A stretch of 46,997 bases of DNA from Bacteroidales bacterium (GTDB lineage: Bacteria > Bacteroidota > Bacteroidia > Bacteroidales > F082): assembly GCA_017466405.1 (NCBI GenBank), contig JAFTUF010000033.1:1-46997 (forward strand). Direction: 5' to 3'. The notes beneath the pieces are model-generated. The model had not been told where the DNA came from. It was given only the letters and a program-made list of their open reading frames with translations, and did not search any database. Position 1 is the stretch's first letter; every line of letters begins with the position of its first letter. A program made the position numbers and the translations under genes. Positions 26,876 through 35,541 of this stretch are shown here, piece by piece.

Positions 26876-27562
26876 TCACGCTGGTTCATTTAATACGTCC
26901 ATAAATTCAATGCTCTTGCTTTCTAAGAGATTGACGACATTGTCAATCCTAGATACGAGTATGTTATACAGAATGAAAGCTACGATACCTACGATGAGGC
27001 CGCCTACTGTTGTCACCATGGCTTCATAGATACCTGCCGACAATAACTCGATGTCGATATTGTTTCCAGCCATCGACATGTCATAGAAGGCGCGTATCAT
27101 ACCTGTTACTGTACCTAAGAAACCGAGCATAGGAGCGGCTCCGGAAATCATGCCTATCAAAGCTACGCCTTTTTCCAATTTGCTTACTTCAAGATTGCCG
27201 ACATTTTCAATGGCAGTCTGAATATCGTTCAATGGCTTGCCGATACGTGATATTCCTTTTTCTATCATCCTCGAGATTGGTGTGTCGGTTTCTTTACATA
27301 AGTCTTTGGCTTCGCTTAACTTTCCTTCAATCATATATTCACGAATCACATTCATGAAATTGTCGTCTTTCTTAGATGCTTTGTTGATGGTGATGAATCT
27401 CTCTGTGAAGATGTATATCGCGATGACAGAGAAAACGGCGAGTACTATCATAATCCACCCGCCTTCTTTTGCTAATTCCCATAATGATAATTTAATCTCT
27501 TCTGCTTCTGGAGATTCGATAAGTCCGCTCGTGACCTGAAGAATAATACTTAATAAATTCAT
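26876..27562 (-). CDS. exbB: MotA/TolQ/ExbB-family proton channel protein
   Basis: ExbB forms the pentameric channel of the TonB motor in the inner membrane. The 228-residue protein has three membrane helices: one near residue 35 (GWIMIVLAVFSVIAIYIFTE), a second in PMLGFLGTVTGMIRAFYDMS and a third in VTTVGGLIVGIVAFILYNIL. The GTVTGM and TTVGGLIVGI motifs with the conserved threonines are diagnostic for MotA/TolQ/ExbB proteins. It is the first gene of a four-gene set with exbD, tonB and folC. A TATTTTTG box stands upstream at 27605-27612. Confidence 0.93.
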   Translation of the reverse strand: MNLLSIILQVTSGLIESPEAEEIKLSLWELAKEGGWIMIVLAVFSVIAIYIFTERFITINKASKKDDNFMNVIREYMIEGKLSEAKDLCKETDTPISRMIEKGISRIGKPLNDIQTAIENVGNLEVSKLEKGVALIGMISGAAPMLGFLGTVTGMIRAFYDMSMAGNNIDIELLSAGIYEAMVTTVGGLIVGIVAFILYNILVSRIDNVVNLLESKSIEFMDVLNEPA

Positions 27563-27604
27563 TTCCTTAATTTTTTTGTTTCTATATGATTAACTTCTTT
27601 TTTA

Positions 27605-27612
27605 CAAAAATA
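27605..27612 (-). promoter_or_regulatory. Candidate -7 promoter box upstream of exbB
   Basis: On the - strand the sequence reads TATTTTTG, an exact TAnnTTTG match, about 43 bases before the exbB start. No -33 TTTG is visible at the preferred spacing, so support is partial. Confidence 0.45.
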
Positions 27613-27620
27613 TTTTGCTT

Positions 27621-28688
27621 TCAACATTTATTTGGTAAGTGGATTTTACCACTAGAACTGTCTGATGAAGCTCCTGTCACCGATGACAACACATTGATTT
27701 TTCCTTCCATCTTCAAGACTCCGAGAAATGCAAAAATCAAGGCTTCTTTATAATCTATTATCATTGTGTCGGGAATGACTACTTCGTGCTTGCTCAAGGC
27801 TGATATTCTTTCTATCAGGAAATTGTTTTTCGCACCGCCTCCCGTGACAAGCATCTTCGTAGATTCTAACCCTTCTGTCGATTTAGCAATTTGTGTCGCT
27901 ATATGTTCAGTGGCTGTCGCTAATAAGTCTCTTGCAGATAAATTCGATTCGTCAATAATTTTATGTTGTACGTCTTCGAAAAATTCCCTTCCCAACGACT
28001 TAGGTGCTTCTTTGAGATAATATGGATTATTGTTTAATATTTCTAATAGTTCTTGATTTACTGTGCCTTGACGTGCGAAGTTGCCGTTGTTGTCATAGTC
28101 GTAGCCTAATTTTCCTGCGAGATAATTCAACAATTGGTTAGCCATGCAGATGTCGTATGCGATGCGGCTTCCCTCATGTTCGTAAGATATATTTGTTATC
28201 CCACCTATGTTTAAACAAATAGGATAAGCTGCGAAGAGATGTCTGTCGCCAATTGGCACTAATGGCGCTCCTTGTCCTCCTTTGGTGACGTCTTCTGTGC
28301 GGAAGTCGTTGATGGTCATGATACCTGTTATGTCGGCAATTGCTTGACCGTCGCCAATCTGTAAGGTGTAGCCCTCGTTAGGTCTGTGAAAAATGGTGTG
28401 TCCGTGAGATGCTATCAGCTTTGGCTCTAACTCATATTTCTTGATGAAACGTTTGGTGATGGTGCCGAGATATTCTCCATATTCCTTGTTTAATGTCTGA
28501 AGTTCTTCTTCGCTTTTGTTGAAAGCCTCAGCGAGTCGCTCTTTCCATTGTGATGGATAAGGGACGTTGCCGGCTTCTACAATCTGGAAAAACCATCTCT
28601 TGTTGTCGTGACTGAAATTGACGTATGCTATGTCGATGCCGTCGAGCGAGCTTCCCGACATCAATCCTATTGCCTTAAAATCTCTCAT
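27621..28688 (-). CDS. anmK: Anhydro-N-acetylmuramic acid kinase
   Basis: AnmK phosphorylates and opens 1,6-anhydro-MurNAc from recycled cell wall, giving MurNAc-6-phosphate. The 355-residue product starts with IGLMSGSSLDGIDIAYVNFS, the nucleotide-binding hallmark of the family. It has SHGHTIFHRP, GDGQAIADITGI, NIGGITNISYEHEGSRIAYD and the C-terminal LVTGGGAKNNFLIERI. Length is usual. Its start codon is one base from the murF stop codon, so the two are translationally linked. The pairing of murF (synthesis) and anmK (recycling) fits a cell-wall unit. Confidence 0.96.
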   Translation of the reverse strand: MRDFKAIGLMSGSSLDGIDIAYVNFSHDNKRWFFQIVEAGNVPYPSQWKERLAEAFNKSEEELQTLNKEYGEYLGTITKRFIKKYELEPKLIASHGHTIFHRPNEGYTLQIGDGQAIADITGIMTINDFRTEDVTKGGQGAPLVPIGDRHLFAAYPICLNIGGITNISYEHEGSRIAYDICMANQLLNYLAGKLGYDYDNNGNFARQGTVNQELLEILNNNPYYLKEAPKSLGREFFEDVQHKIIDESNLSARDLLATATEHIATQIAKSTEGLESTKMLVTGGGAKNNFLIERISALSKHEVVIPDTMIIDYKEALIFAFLGVLKMEGKINVLSSVTGASSDSSSGKIHLPNKC

Positions 28689-28689
28689 G

Positions 28690-29979
28690 TTATAAAATGT
28701 TGATGAGTTTTTCCAAATGTATGCTGTTAGAGCCTTTAATCAAAATTTTCTTTCCGTCGATAGTGTTACGACTCAGGTATTCTGCCAAAGCCTCGACGTC
28801 AGTGAAGTTCTTGTATGATTCTTTTGAAACTTTCATAAACTCGCTGCCGACGAGAATGACATCTTTGAATCCGAGTTCTTCGATAAGCTCAACGATAATC
28901 TTATGTTCGCTTTCCGACTCCTTGCCGAGTTCTTTCATATCGCCTAAAATCAACATTGAGTTGTCGCCGCTGATATTTTTGAAGTTCCTCAACGAATGCT
29001 GCATGCTGGTAGGGTTGGCGTTGTAAGCGTCCATAACGATCTCGTTCTTCTCACTCTTGATAAACTGCGAGCGATTGTTGGTAGGACGATATTCTTCCAG
29101 AGCTTTCACGATTTTTTCTTTGTCGATATTGAAGTGACAACCTACGGCTATTGCAGCGGCAGCGTTTTCAAGATTATAGTCACCGACTAAATTTGTTCTT
29201 ATCTCACGACCGTCCCACATCACAGTGAGATATGGATTTGAAGAAACGGTTGTTACGTTGACATCGGCATTTTCCTTTCCGTATGTAAACGAAGAAAGAC
29301 CTTCGGATATATTAACTAATATTGTATTGTCTTTATTCACAAAAATCCTTATGTCTCTTGACTCCCTTATGTCCCTCAAATAATCATACAACTCTTTCTT
29401 TGTCTTTATCACTCCTTCGAAGCTTCCGAATCCCTCAATGTGAGCTTTGCCGATATTTGTTATTATTCCAAAGTCGGGCTGGGCGATGGAGCAGAGCTGA
29501 GCAATCTCTCCAGGATGGTTGGCTCCCATTTCAACCACAGCCATCTCCGTCTCGGGCTTGATGCGCAGTAAGGTGAGAGGCACTCCGAGATGATTGTTGA
29601 AGTTGCCTTGCGTATAGATAAGATCGTATTTCTTTGAAAGCACGGCCGACACTAATTCCTTAGTCGTTGTCTTTCCGTTGGTACCGGTGATGCCTATTAT
29701 CGGTGTCTCGCATTTTTCGCGATGCATTTTTGCCAACTCTTGTAATGTTGTCAGACTGTCATCGACGATGAAAAGACGTTCGTGTTGTGGTAGGTCTTTT
29801 CTATCAGCAATTACGCATGCAGCGATGCCGTCTTCAGCTACCTGATACGCGAAGTCGTTGCCATCGAAGCGTTCTCCTTTGAGAGCCACAAAGACACATC
29901 CTTCTTCAATCTTACGGCTGTCTGTAGAGACGAGATATTTCTGCGAATAATATTGGTAAATCTTTTCTATTGTTTTCAT
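28690..29979 (-). CDS. murF: UDP-MurNAc-tripeptide D-alanyl-D-alanine ligase
   Basis: MurF joins D-Ala-D-Ala to the UDP-MurNAc-tripeptide, the last cytoplasmic step of the peptidoglycan precursor. The 429-residue protein has STDSRKIEEGCVFVALKGE, the P-loop TGTNGKTTTKEL (98-109), TQGNFNNHLGVPLTLL, EMGANHPGEIAQL and MDAYNANPTSM. About residues 203-212 (RDIRESRDIR) are encoded by a 9-base tandem repeat and sit where related proteins have a short loop after KKELYDYL. An intrinsic terminator stands directly before the start, so its promoter is unclear. It lies one base from anmK. In other Bacteroidota murF also follows gldJ. Confidence 0.96.
   Translation of the reverse strand: MKTIEKIYQYYSQKYLVSTDSRKIEEGCVFVALKGERFDGNDFAYQVAEDGIAACVIADRKDLPQHERLFIVDDSLTTLQELAKMHREKCETPIIGITGTNGKTTTKELVSAVLSKKYDLIYTQGNFNNHLGVPLTLLRIKPETEMAVVEMGANHPGEIAQLCSIAQPDFGIITNIGKAHIEGFGSFEGVIKTKKELYDYLRDIRESRDIRIFVNKDNTILVNISEGLSSFTYGKENADVNVTTVSSNPYLTVMWDGREIRTNLVGDYNLENAAAAIAVGCHFNIDKEKIVKALEEYRPTNNRSQFIKSEKNEIVMDAYNANPTSMQHSLRNFKNISGDNSMLILGDMKELGKESESEHKIIVELIEELGFKDVILVGSEFMKVSKESYKNFTDVEALAEYLSRNTIDGKKILIKGSNSIHLEKLINIL
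29347..29373. repeat. 9-base tandem repeat inside murF
   Basis: CCTTATGTC (29347-29355), TCTTGACTC, CCTTATGTC (29365-29373). The outer two units are identical and the middle one is related. The nine-base period keeps the murF frame and gives RDIRESRDIR. Confidence 0.75.
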
Positions 29980-29988
29980 TTCAATACT

Positions 29989-30016
29989 AAAAAAGCCGTC
30001 AATGATAAGACGGCTT
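29989..30016 (-). terminator. Intrinsic terminator after gldJ
   Basis: On the - strand AAGCCGTC pairs perfectly with GACGGCTT (8 bp, 8-base loop), followed by a run of T. It lies between the gldJ stop (30038) and the murF start (29979). Confidence 0.88.
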
Positions 30017-30037
30017 ATATCGTTATGTGATGATATT

Positions 30038-31414
30038 TTATTGAGCCAAAGCGCTGCCTATTTTGTTCATGGCACATCTGAATCCCACTGTTGAAGAGCT
30101 TTCGTCTTCGTTCATGAAACGACGTACCGAAGGACTTAGGTAGTAAGCACCGTCAGCCCATGAACCACCTTTATAAACACGCGACTTGTCTGAAATCAAT
30201 GTTGTTACGCCGTAGTCGTACATCTGTGAAGTATAATCTTCTTGATTGACGCCTTCGTTTGTCCAGTCGGTCTGTATTGTTGATTTGTAGTCGCCGTCGT
30301 TGTGGTTGAGGCTATATACGTTGACAGTATCTTGTGTGTAAGCGTTTCCACGATAAGGGTTGTGGTCGTTGATGTCTTCTGATGAGAGAGGACGATATAC
30401 GTCGAGTACCCATTCGGAAACGTTACCAGCCATATTGAACAATCCGTAGTCGTTAGGCCAGTATGAAACTACTGGAGCAGGGAAAGCTGCGCCGTCGTTC
30501 AAGCTGCCTGCAACACCCATATAGTCACCTTTGCCTCTTTTGAAGTTGGCTGTGAAACTGCCGCTGTAATCTTTTTCGTTGGTTCTGATGCCATCGGTGT
30601 TCCAAGGATAGACTCTGCGTTCTGTGATGCGTTCGCCGTCGGTGTTGCCAATGAGTCCTAATGCTGCATATTCCCATTCGGCTTCAGTGGGGAGACGATA
30701 TTTAGGAAGGAGGATGCCGTCTTCCATCTTGACGTTCTTGGTTCCGTTTTCACCGTTGACTTCGCTGCTGACGGCACTCATGTATTGACCTGCCAAGTAA
30801 GCTTCTGTTGTGAAATGGTTGTCTTTGGTTTGGTTGGTGTTATGACTTAAAGCTCCGGCTTCGACTAATAACATCTCGTTGACTCTGTCGGAACGCCATG
30901 CTGCATAGTCGTTGGCTTGTAACCATGATACACCTACTACTGGATAGTCTCTGTATGAAGGGTGACGGAAATAAACCTCTACCATAGGTTCGTTGTATGA
31001 CAATGAGTTACGCCATACTGTTGTGTCAGGAAGAGCTCTGCTGACCATCTCTGGATATTCAGAACCATAGACTCTGTTCAACCAGTGGATGTATTCCAAA
31101 TAGTCTAAGTTGCTGACTTCTGTCTGGTCCATATAGAACGATGAAACTGTGACCTGACGTGGTGTGTTGTTCCATTCATAATAAACGTTCTCTATAGTGC
31201 TGCCCATCGTGAATGTTCCTCCTTCAATAGGAACGAGTCCAGGACCGGTAATCTGCTCCGCTGATTCTACTACATTAAAACCTCCATTTTCTGGATCGTT
31301 GTAACTCCATCCGGTCGTACGTGACACTTGATCATTACTTTTAAAACATGATACTAACAAAAAACTTACAGAAAAAATCGCAAGTAATGACTTAATACTG
31401 ATATTTCTACGCAT
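30038..31414 (-). CDS. gldJ: GldJ-like lipoprotein (T9SS / gliding-associated, FGE-sulfatase fold)
   Basis: GldJ is an outer-membrane lipoprotein, a paralogue of the T9SS ring protein GldK/PorK, needed in Flavobacterium for gliding and for stability of the secretion machinery. The 458-residue product has a signal with lipobox LVSC (C23), then RTTGWSYNDPENGGF, GPGLVPIEGGTFTMGS, WNNTPRQVTVSSFYMDQTEV and WRNSLSYNE, all close to the GldJ pattern. The formylglycine-generating-enzyme-like fold follows, with LPTEAEWEYAALG, NMAGNVSEWVLDV and YKGGSWADGAYY. It is divergent from porU, an arrangement also known in Flavobacterium. A well-spaced promoter lies at 31476-31506. Whether this organism glides cannot be told. 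Confidence 0.88.
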   Translation of the reverse strand: MRRNISIKSLLAIFSVSFLLVSCFKSNDQVSRTTGWSYNDPENGGFNVVESAEQITGPGLVPIEGGTFTMGSTIENVYYEWNNTPRQVTVSSFYMDQTEVSNLDYLEYIHWLNRVYGSEYPEMVSRALPDTTVWRNSLSYNEPMVEVYFRHPSYRDYPVVGVSWLQANDYAAWRSDRVNEMLLVEAGALSHNTNQTKDNHFTTEAYLAGQYMSAVSSEVNGENGTKNVKMEDGILLPKYRLPTEAEWEYAALGLIGNTDGERITERRVYPWNTDGIRTNEKDYSGSFTANFKRGKGDYMGVAGSLNDGAAFPAPVVSYWPNDYGLFNMAGNVSEWVLDVYRPLSSEDINDHNPYRGNAYTQDTVNVYSLNHNDGDYKSTIQTDWTNEGVNQEDYTSQMYDYGVTTLISDKSRVYKGGSWADGAYYLSPSVRRFMNEDESSSTVGFRCAMNKIGSALAQ

Positions 31415-31475
31415 TATTTAAATGTTTAATTATTTCTTTCTAAAACTCTTAAATCCTTATTTTATTGCTTAAACA

Positions 31476-31506
31476 CAAAGATTTTATTTAATCTTTCTGA
31501 TGCAAA
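31476..31506 (-). promoter_or_regulatory. Promoter of gldJ
   Basis: On the - strand TTTG (31506-31503) and AATCTTTG (31483-31476) stand 19 bases apart. The -33 element is perfect and the -7 has one mismatch to TAnnTTTG. The leader is about 55 bases. Confidence 0.7.
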
Positions 31507-31573
31507 AAATCAAACTGCAATTTTACGGAATTTTTTGCAAAAAACGTAATATTAATTATTTTTTTTTAAACCC

Positions 31574-31604
31574 TTTTTTCAACAATAAAAATTGCTTATC
31601 TTCG
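31574..31604 (+). promoter_or_regulatory. Promoter of porU
   Basis: TATCTTCG (31597-31604) differs from TAnnTTTG at one base, and TTTT at 31574-31577 lies at the 19-base distance. It is back to back with the gldJ promoter in a 235-base divergent gap. Confidence 0.55.
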
Positions 31605-31649
31605 TTCCGATTTTGTTAAACATAAATACTTTGATAACATTATTTGATT

Positions 31650-34600
31650 ATGAATTTAAGTGTCTGTAAAACAAGAATATTTTTACTGATTATATTTTTA
31701 TCGATGAATGTTTTCGCCCTGAAAGCTCAGGTTTCTGATTCTTTTTTGGTCGATTTCAAGTGGAATGAAATTGATAAATATGTCATTTACCAAGATACAG
31801 TCTATCATACTTCTTTCGAGAATGCGTTCTTCGACAATGATATAGAGAGAAAGAACCCATTATACAGAAAGTATATTCCTGTGCATTCCGAAAATGTCTC
31901 TTTCGATTTTGAAGTCAAGGTTATATGCTCAGAACCGGTTCCAGATGATGAAATTTGTTTTTTGACAAACGAGATTGAATCGACACCTTTATATAATGCT
32001 GCTCTTATGCAGTCGCGCGACAATTGCAATATACTTTTTGAGTTGTCTCCTTATTTCAAGAAAGATGGCATAATGATGCGCGCGCTTTCTTGCGAGGTGT
32101 CGTATTCGTTGAAGGAAACGAAAAGAGAACCTAAAAACTCTTATGTTGAGAGTTCTGTGCTTGCTTCAGGAAAATGGTATAAGATGTCAATAGTCTCAAC
32201 GGGAATGTATAAGATCTCTTATTCAGAACTTTCTTCTATGGGCGTGCCGGTGTCGTCGATAAACCCAAAGAACATCAGGATTTTCCATAATGGAGGTGGA
32301 ACGCTTCCTGTGCTTAACAAAGACGAACGTCATCAAGACTTGGTGGAGATACCGATTTATGTCTCCGGAGAAAACGACGGATCCTTCGACTCTAACGATT
32401 ATATTATCTTCTATGCAAGAGGCCCTGTGACATGGAGGTATAATGAAGGTATATATGAGAGAAATCTTAATCCTTATTCAGATTATTCATACGTCTTTCT
32501 TACAACCGATTTAGGCAATGGAAAACGTATTCAAAATGCTGAGATAATTAACGATGAACCCGATGTTGACGTGACTCAATTCGTTGACTACAAACTGATA
32601 GAGGAGGATACTTATAACATTAATAATATGGGAGCATCGTGGTATGGAAATAAATTCGATGCTGTGACAACATTGTCTCATACCTTCAATTTCCCAAATC
32701 TTGTCAAAGATAGAAATTGCGTGCTGAAGTCGGAGGTGGCTTCTCAGAATAGCGCGCAGGCTTCTTTCTATTTCAAGGCAAATGGCTCGCAGGTGTCTAT
32801 GCTTAACTTCGAGAAGATTGTGAGTTCCAGCATCTATGCTAAGGCGAAAAATACAGGTAATGTGAATTTCAAGTCGTCGAAAGATGATGTCGTCATAGAC
32901 ATGAATTATGTGAAGTCGGCATCCTCGTCAGTGGCGTGGCTCGACTATCTTATCATCAACGCCTGGCGCGAGTTGAAGTTTGCTGGTGATGTTATGCGTA
33001 TCAGAAATCCCGAATGTTTCAATGCTGATAAGGTATATGAATATAAGATAAGAAATGCCTCTAACTCATTGCAGGTGTGGGATGTCACTAATGCAGTGGA
33101 GCCAAAGAAGATACAGCTTCAGATTAGCTCAGGCGTCGCTTCTTTCAAGGTGAGAGGAAGTCAGGAAAACGAATTTATAGCTTTCAACGGTAATGGATTT
33201 AATGCCGTGAATTTCGTATCGACAGTGCAGAATCAAGACCTTCATTCAAAATATGATTTCGATTATCTCATCATAACACATCCTGATTTCTATTCGCAGG
33301 CTCAGCGTCTTAAAGAGATTCATTCTCGTATCGATGACTTAAAGATAGAAATCGTTACGCCACAACAGATATATAATGAGTTTTCATGCGGAGCTCTCGA
33401 CATCGCAGCGATACGCGATTATATCAAGATGGTTTATGATAAGTCGGACGAGAGACTTAGATACGTGCTTTTCTTCGGCGATGCTTCATACGATTACAGA
33501 AATAAAAGCGGCAATGTATGCTTTGTCCCGACATACGAGTCTGTATTTTCTCTCTCAACTTCATGTATGGCTTCCGACGATTTCTTTGCATGCATGGATG
33601 CCAACGAAGGTAATATGGCATCGGGTGCTAATGTTGTTGATGTGGCAATAGGAAGAATGCCTGTCACGACGATAGAAGAAGCGGTAGTCGTTGTTGATAA
33701 GGTGGAAACGTATGTCTCTAAAAAAGAAGAGACTATGGGTTCATGGCGTAAGCTCATCACTTTCAGCGCCGACGATAATGACTATTTTTATATGGCTCAC
33801 GCCGAGAAACTGGAGGAATTAGTCAAGGAGCAGGCTGGTGAGGATTTCCTTTTCGACAAGATATATCTCGATGCTTATCCGCAGGTAGCTACCTCGAGCG
33901 GAAAACGCTCTCCTGAATGTAACGCTGCCATAACTAATAGGGTAGAGCAGGGAACTTCAATAATCAATTACATTGGTCATGCCGGTGAGGTAGGCTGGGC
34001 CGACGAACGAATATTGACAAACGAAGATATTCTCTCGTGGCAAAACTCCTCGAAGCTTCATCTTATGATAACAGCGTCGTGTGAGTTCACACGCCTTGAC
34101 GACCATACGAGAGTCTCGGCTGGCGAGCATGTATTCTTGAATCCTAACGGAGGTGCCGTGGCTATGATTTCAGCAGCGAGAGTGTCGCAGGCATCACCAA
34201 ATCAAGCGATGTTTAAAAACTTCTATGAACATCTGCTTGATGTAGAAGGCGGCAATTACATCACGATGGGCGATATGTATGTGTATGCTAAGCAGGTGGG
34301 CGACAATAACTCTAAAGCTTACTATTTCGTGGGAGACCCAGCTCTTCGTCTTAATTTCCCATTGAATAAAGTGGAGCTGACTTCTATAAATAATCATGAG
34401 ATAGATCAGACTGATACTCTCAGAGCTCTTCAGAATGTAAATATTAAAGGCGTTGTTAAAGATTTTTATGGAAATATAATGACCGACTTTAACGGAACTA
34501 TGCAGATAAACATCTATGATAAGGAAAACACGTATAATACTTTCGGCGATGAGGATGATGTGCAGTCGTTTAAATTACGTGATAATGTGATTTATACTGG

Positions 34601-35432
34601 TAAGGTACCTGTGGTGAATGGGGAGTTTGCAGCTAACTTCACATTGCCTAAAGATATAAACTACAGCTATGGAAGCGGTTTGATGAGTTTTTATGCTTAT
34701 TCGGGAAATACCGATGCTCAAGGCTCTTACACCGATTTTATTGTAGGCGGAATGAATCAAGATGCAATTGAGGATGAGGTAGGACCTAAGATTATATTGT
34801 TTATCGATGACGAGAATTTTGTTGACGGCTCTTTGACAAATGAGAATCCATTGCTGATAGCATATTTGAAAGACGAGAATGGAATCAATACTTCAAGTGC
34901 AGGAATTGGTCATGATATTTCAGTTACATTGACGGGCGCAACTAATAAGACATACAGTCTCAATCAGTTCTATGATGCTCCTATGTCGAATTATGAGTTC
35001 GGAACAGTGTCGTATAAGTTTTATAACCTCAACGATGGCGAACATTTGTTGACATTTAGAGCTTGGGATATTTATAATAACTCTAATACCGTGACGATAA
35101 GATTTAATGTAGTAAAAGGAAAAGTAATAGAAATTGAAAATCTTGTCAACTATCCTAATCCGATGTCAGATAACACCAATTTCACCTTTGAACATAATCA
35201 GAAAGATAATGATATCGATATAGAGATAAAAATTTATAATGTTATGGGACAGTTGGTTAGGACTATAGAAGAGCATTCGTTTGGAACGACGGCGCGTATC
35301 TCGCCAATACGATGGGACGGACGCTCAGACGCAGGAGACAAACTTCCCGCCGGCATATATATATATAATGTGACAATAGTTAACTCACAGAATGAAAAAT
35401 CAACTGGATATTCTAAACTGATAATTGAATAA
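31650..35432 (+). CDS. porU: T9SS C25-family sortase PorU
   Basis: PorU is the surface cysteine peptidase that removes the C-terminal signal of T9SS cargo and attaches the cargo to A-LPS. I chose the ATG at 31650, not the TTG at 31644; it gives 1260 residues with a signal peptide ending near LKAQ. The C25 catalytic pair is seen as H777 in INYIGHAGEVGWADER and C811 in MITASCEFTRLDDH. FGDASYDYRN and AIGRMPVTTIEEA upstream are family features. The C-terminus has YPNPMSDNTNFTFEH and PAGIYIYNVTIVN, a sorting-type domain that PorU keeps. It is followed by porV, its partner in the attachment complex, after 109 bases. Confidence 0.94.
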   Translation: MNLSVCKTRIFLLIIFLSMNVFALKAQVSDSFLVDFKWNEIDKYVIYQDTVYHTSFENAFFDNDIERKNPLYRKYIPVHSENVSFDFEVKVICSEPVPDDEICFLTNEIESTPLYNAALMQSRDNCNILFELSPYFKKDGIMMRALSCEVSYSLKETKREPKNSYVESSVLASGKWYKMSIVSTGMYKISYSELSSMGVPVSSINPKNIRIFHNGGGTLPVLNKDERHQDLVEIPIYVSGENDGSFDSNDYIIFYARGPVTWRYNEGIYERNLNPYSDYSYVFLTTDLGNGKRIQNAEIINDEPDVDVTQFVDYKLIEEDTYNINNMGASWYGNKFDAVTTLSHTFNFPNLVKDRNCVLKSEVASQNSAQASFYFKANGSQVSMLNFEKIVSSSIYAKAKNTGNVNFKSSKDDVVIDMNYVKSASSSVAWLDYLIINAWRELKFAGDVMRIRNPECFNADKVYEYKIRNASNSLQVWDVTNAVEPKKIQLQISSGVASFKVRGSQENEFIAFNGNGFNAVNFVSTVQNQDLHSKYDFDYLIITHPDFYSQAQRLKEIHSRIDDLKIEIVTPQQIYNEFSCGALDIAAIRDYIKMVYDKSDERLRYVLFFGDASYDYRNKSGNVCFVPTYESVFSLSTSCMASDDFFACMDANEGNMASGANVVDVAIGRMPVTTIEEAVVVVDKVETYVSKKEETMGSWRKLITFSADDNDYFYMAHAEKLEELVKEQAGEDFLFDKIYLDAYPQVATSSGKRSPECNAAITNRVEQGTSIINYIGHAGEVGWADERILTNEDILSWQNSSKLHLMITASCEFTRLDDHTRVSAGEHVFLNPNGGAVAMISAARVSQASPNQAMFKNFYEHLLDVEGGNYITMGDMYVYAKQVGDNNSKAYYFVGDPALRLNFPLNKVELTSINNHEIDQTDTLRALQNVNIKGVVKDFYGNIMTDFNGTMQINIYDKENTYNTFGDEDDVQSFKLRDNVIYTGKVPVVNGEFAANFTLPKDINYSYGSGLMSFYAYSGNTDAQGSYTDFIVGGMNQDAIEDEVGPKIILFIDDENFVDGSLTNENPLLIAYLKDENGINTSSAGIGHDISVTLTGATNKTYSLNQFYDAPMSNYEFGTVSYKFYNLNDGEHLLTFRAWDIYNNSNTVTIRFNVVKGKVIEIENLVNYPNPMSDNTNFTFEHNQKDNDIDIEIKIYNVMGQLVRTIEEHSFGTTARISPIRWDGRSDAGDKLPAGIYIYNVTIVNSQNEKSTGYSKLIIE

Positions 35433-35439
35433 TAATTAT

Positions 35440-35447
35440 TATATTTG
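35440..35447 (+). promoter_or_regulatory. Candidate promoter box before porV
   Basis: TATATTTG is an exact TAnnTTTG match, eight bases past the porU stop, leaving a leader of about 90 A/T-rich bases before porV. The -33 position reads ACTG, a weak match. Confidence 0.5.
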
Positions 35448-35541
35448 CGAAGTTTTTCAAATTACAATTTTTTCAAAAAAAATTATAAAAATACAATAAT
35501 AGAAAATAATACTCGTTACACAGATAATTTAAAGATAAAGT

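Noticed and set aside
31644-31649. TTG start at 31644 for porU
   Set aside because: An ATG two codons later gives a normal signal peptide, and alternative starts are rare among the neighbours.
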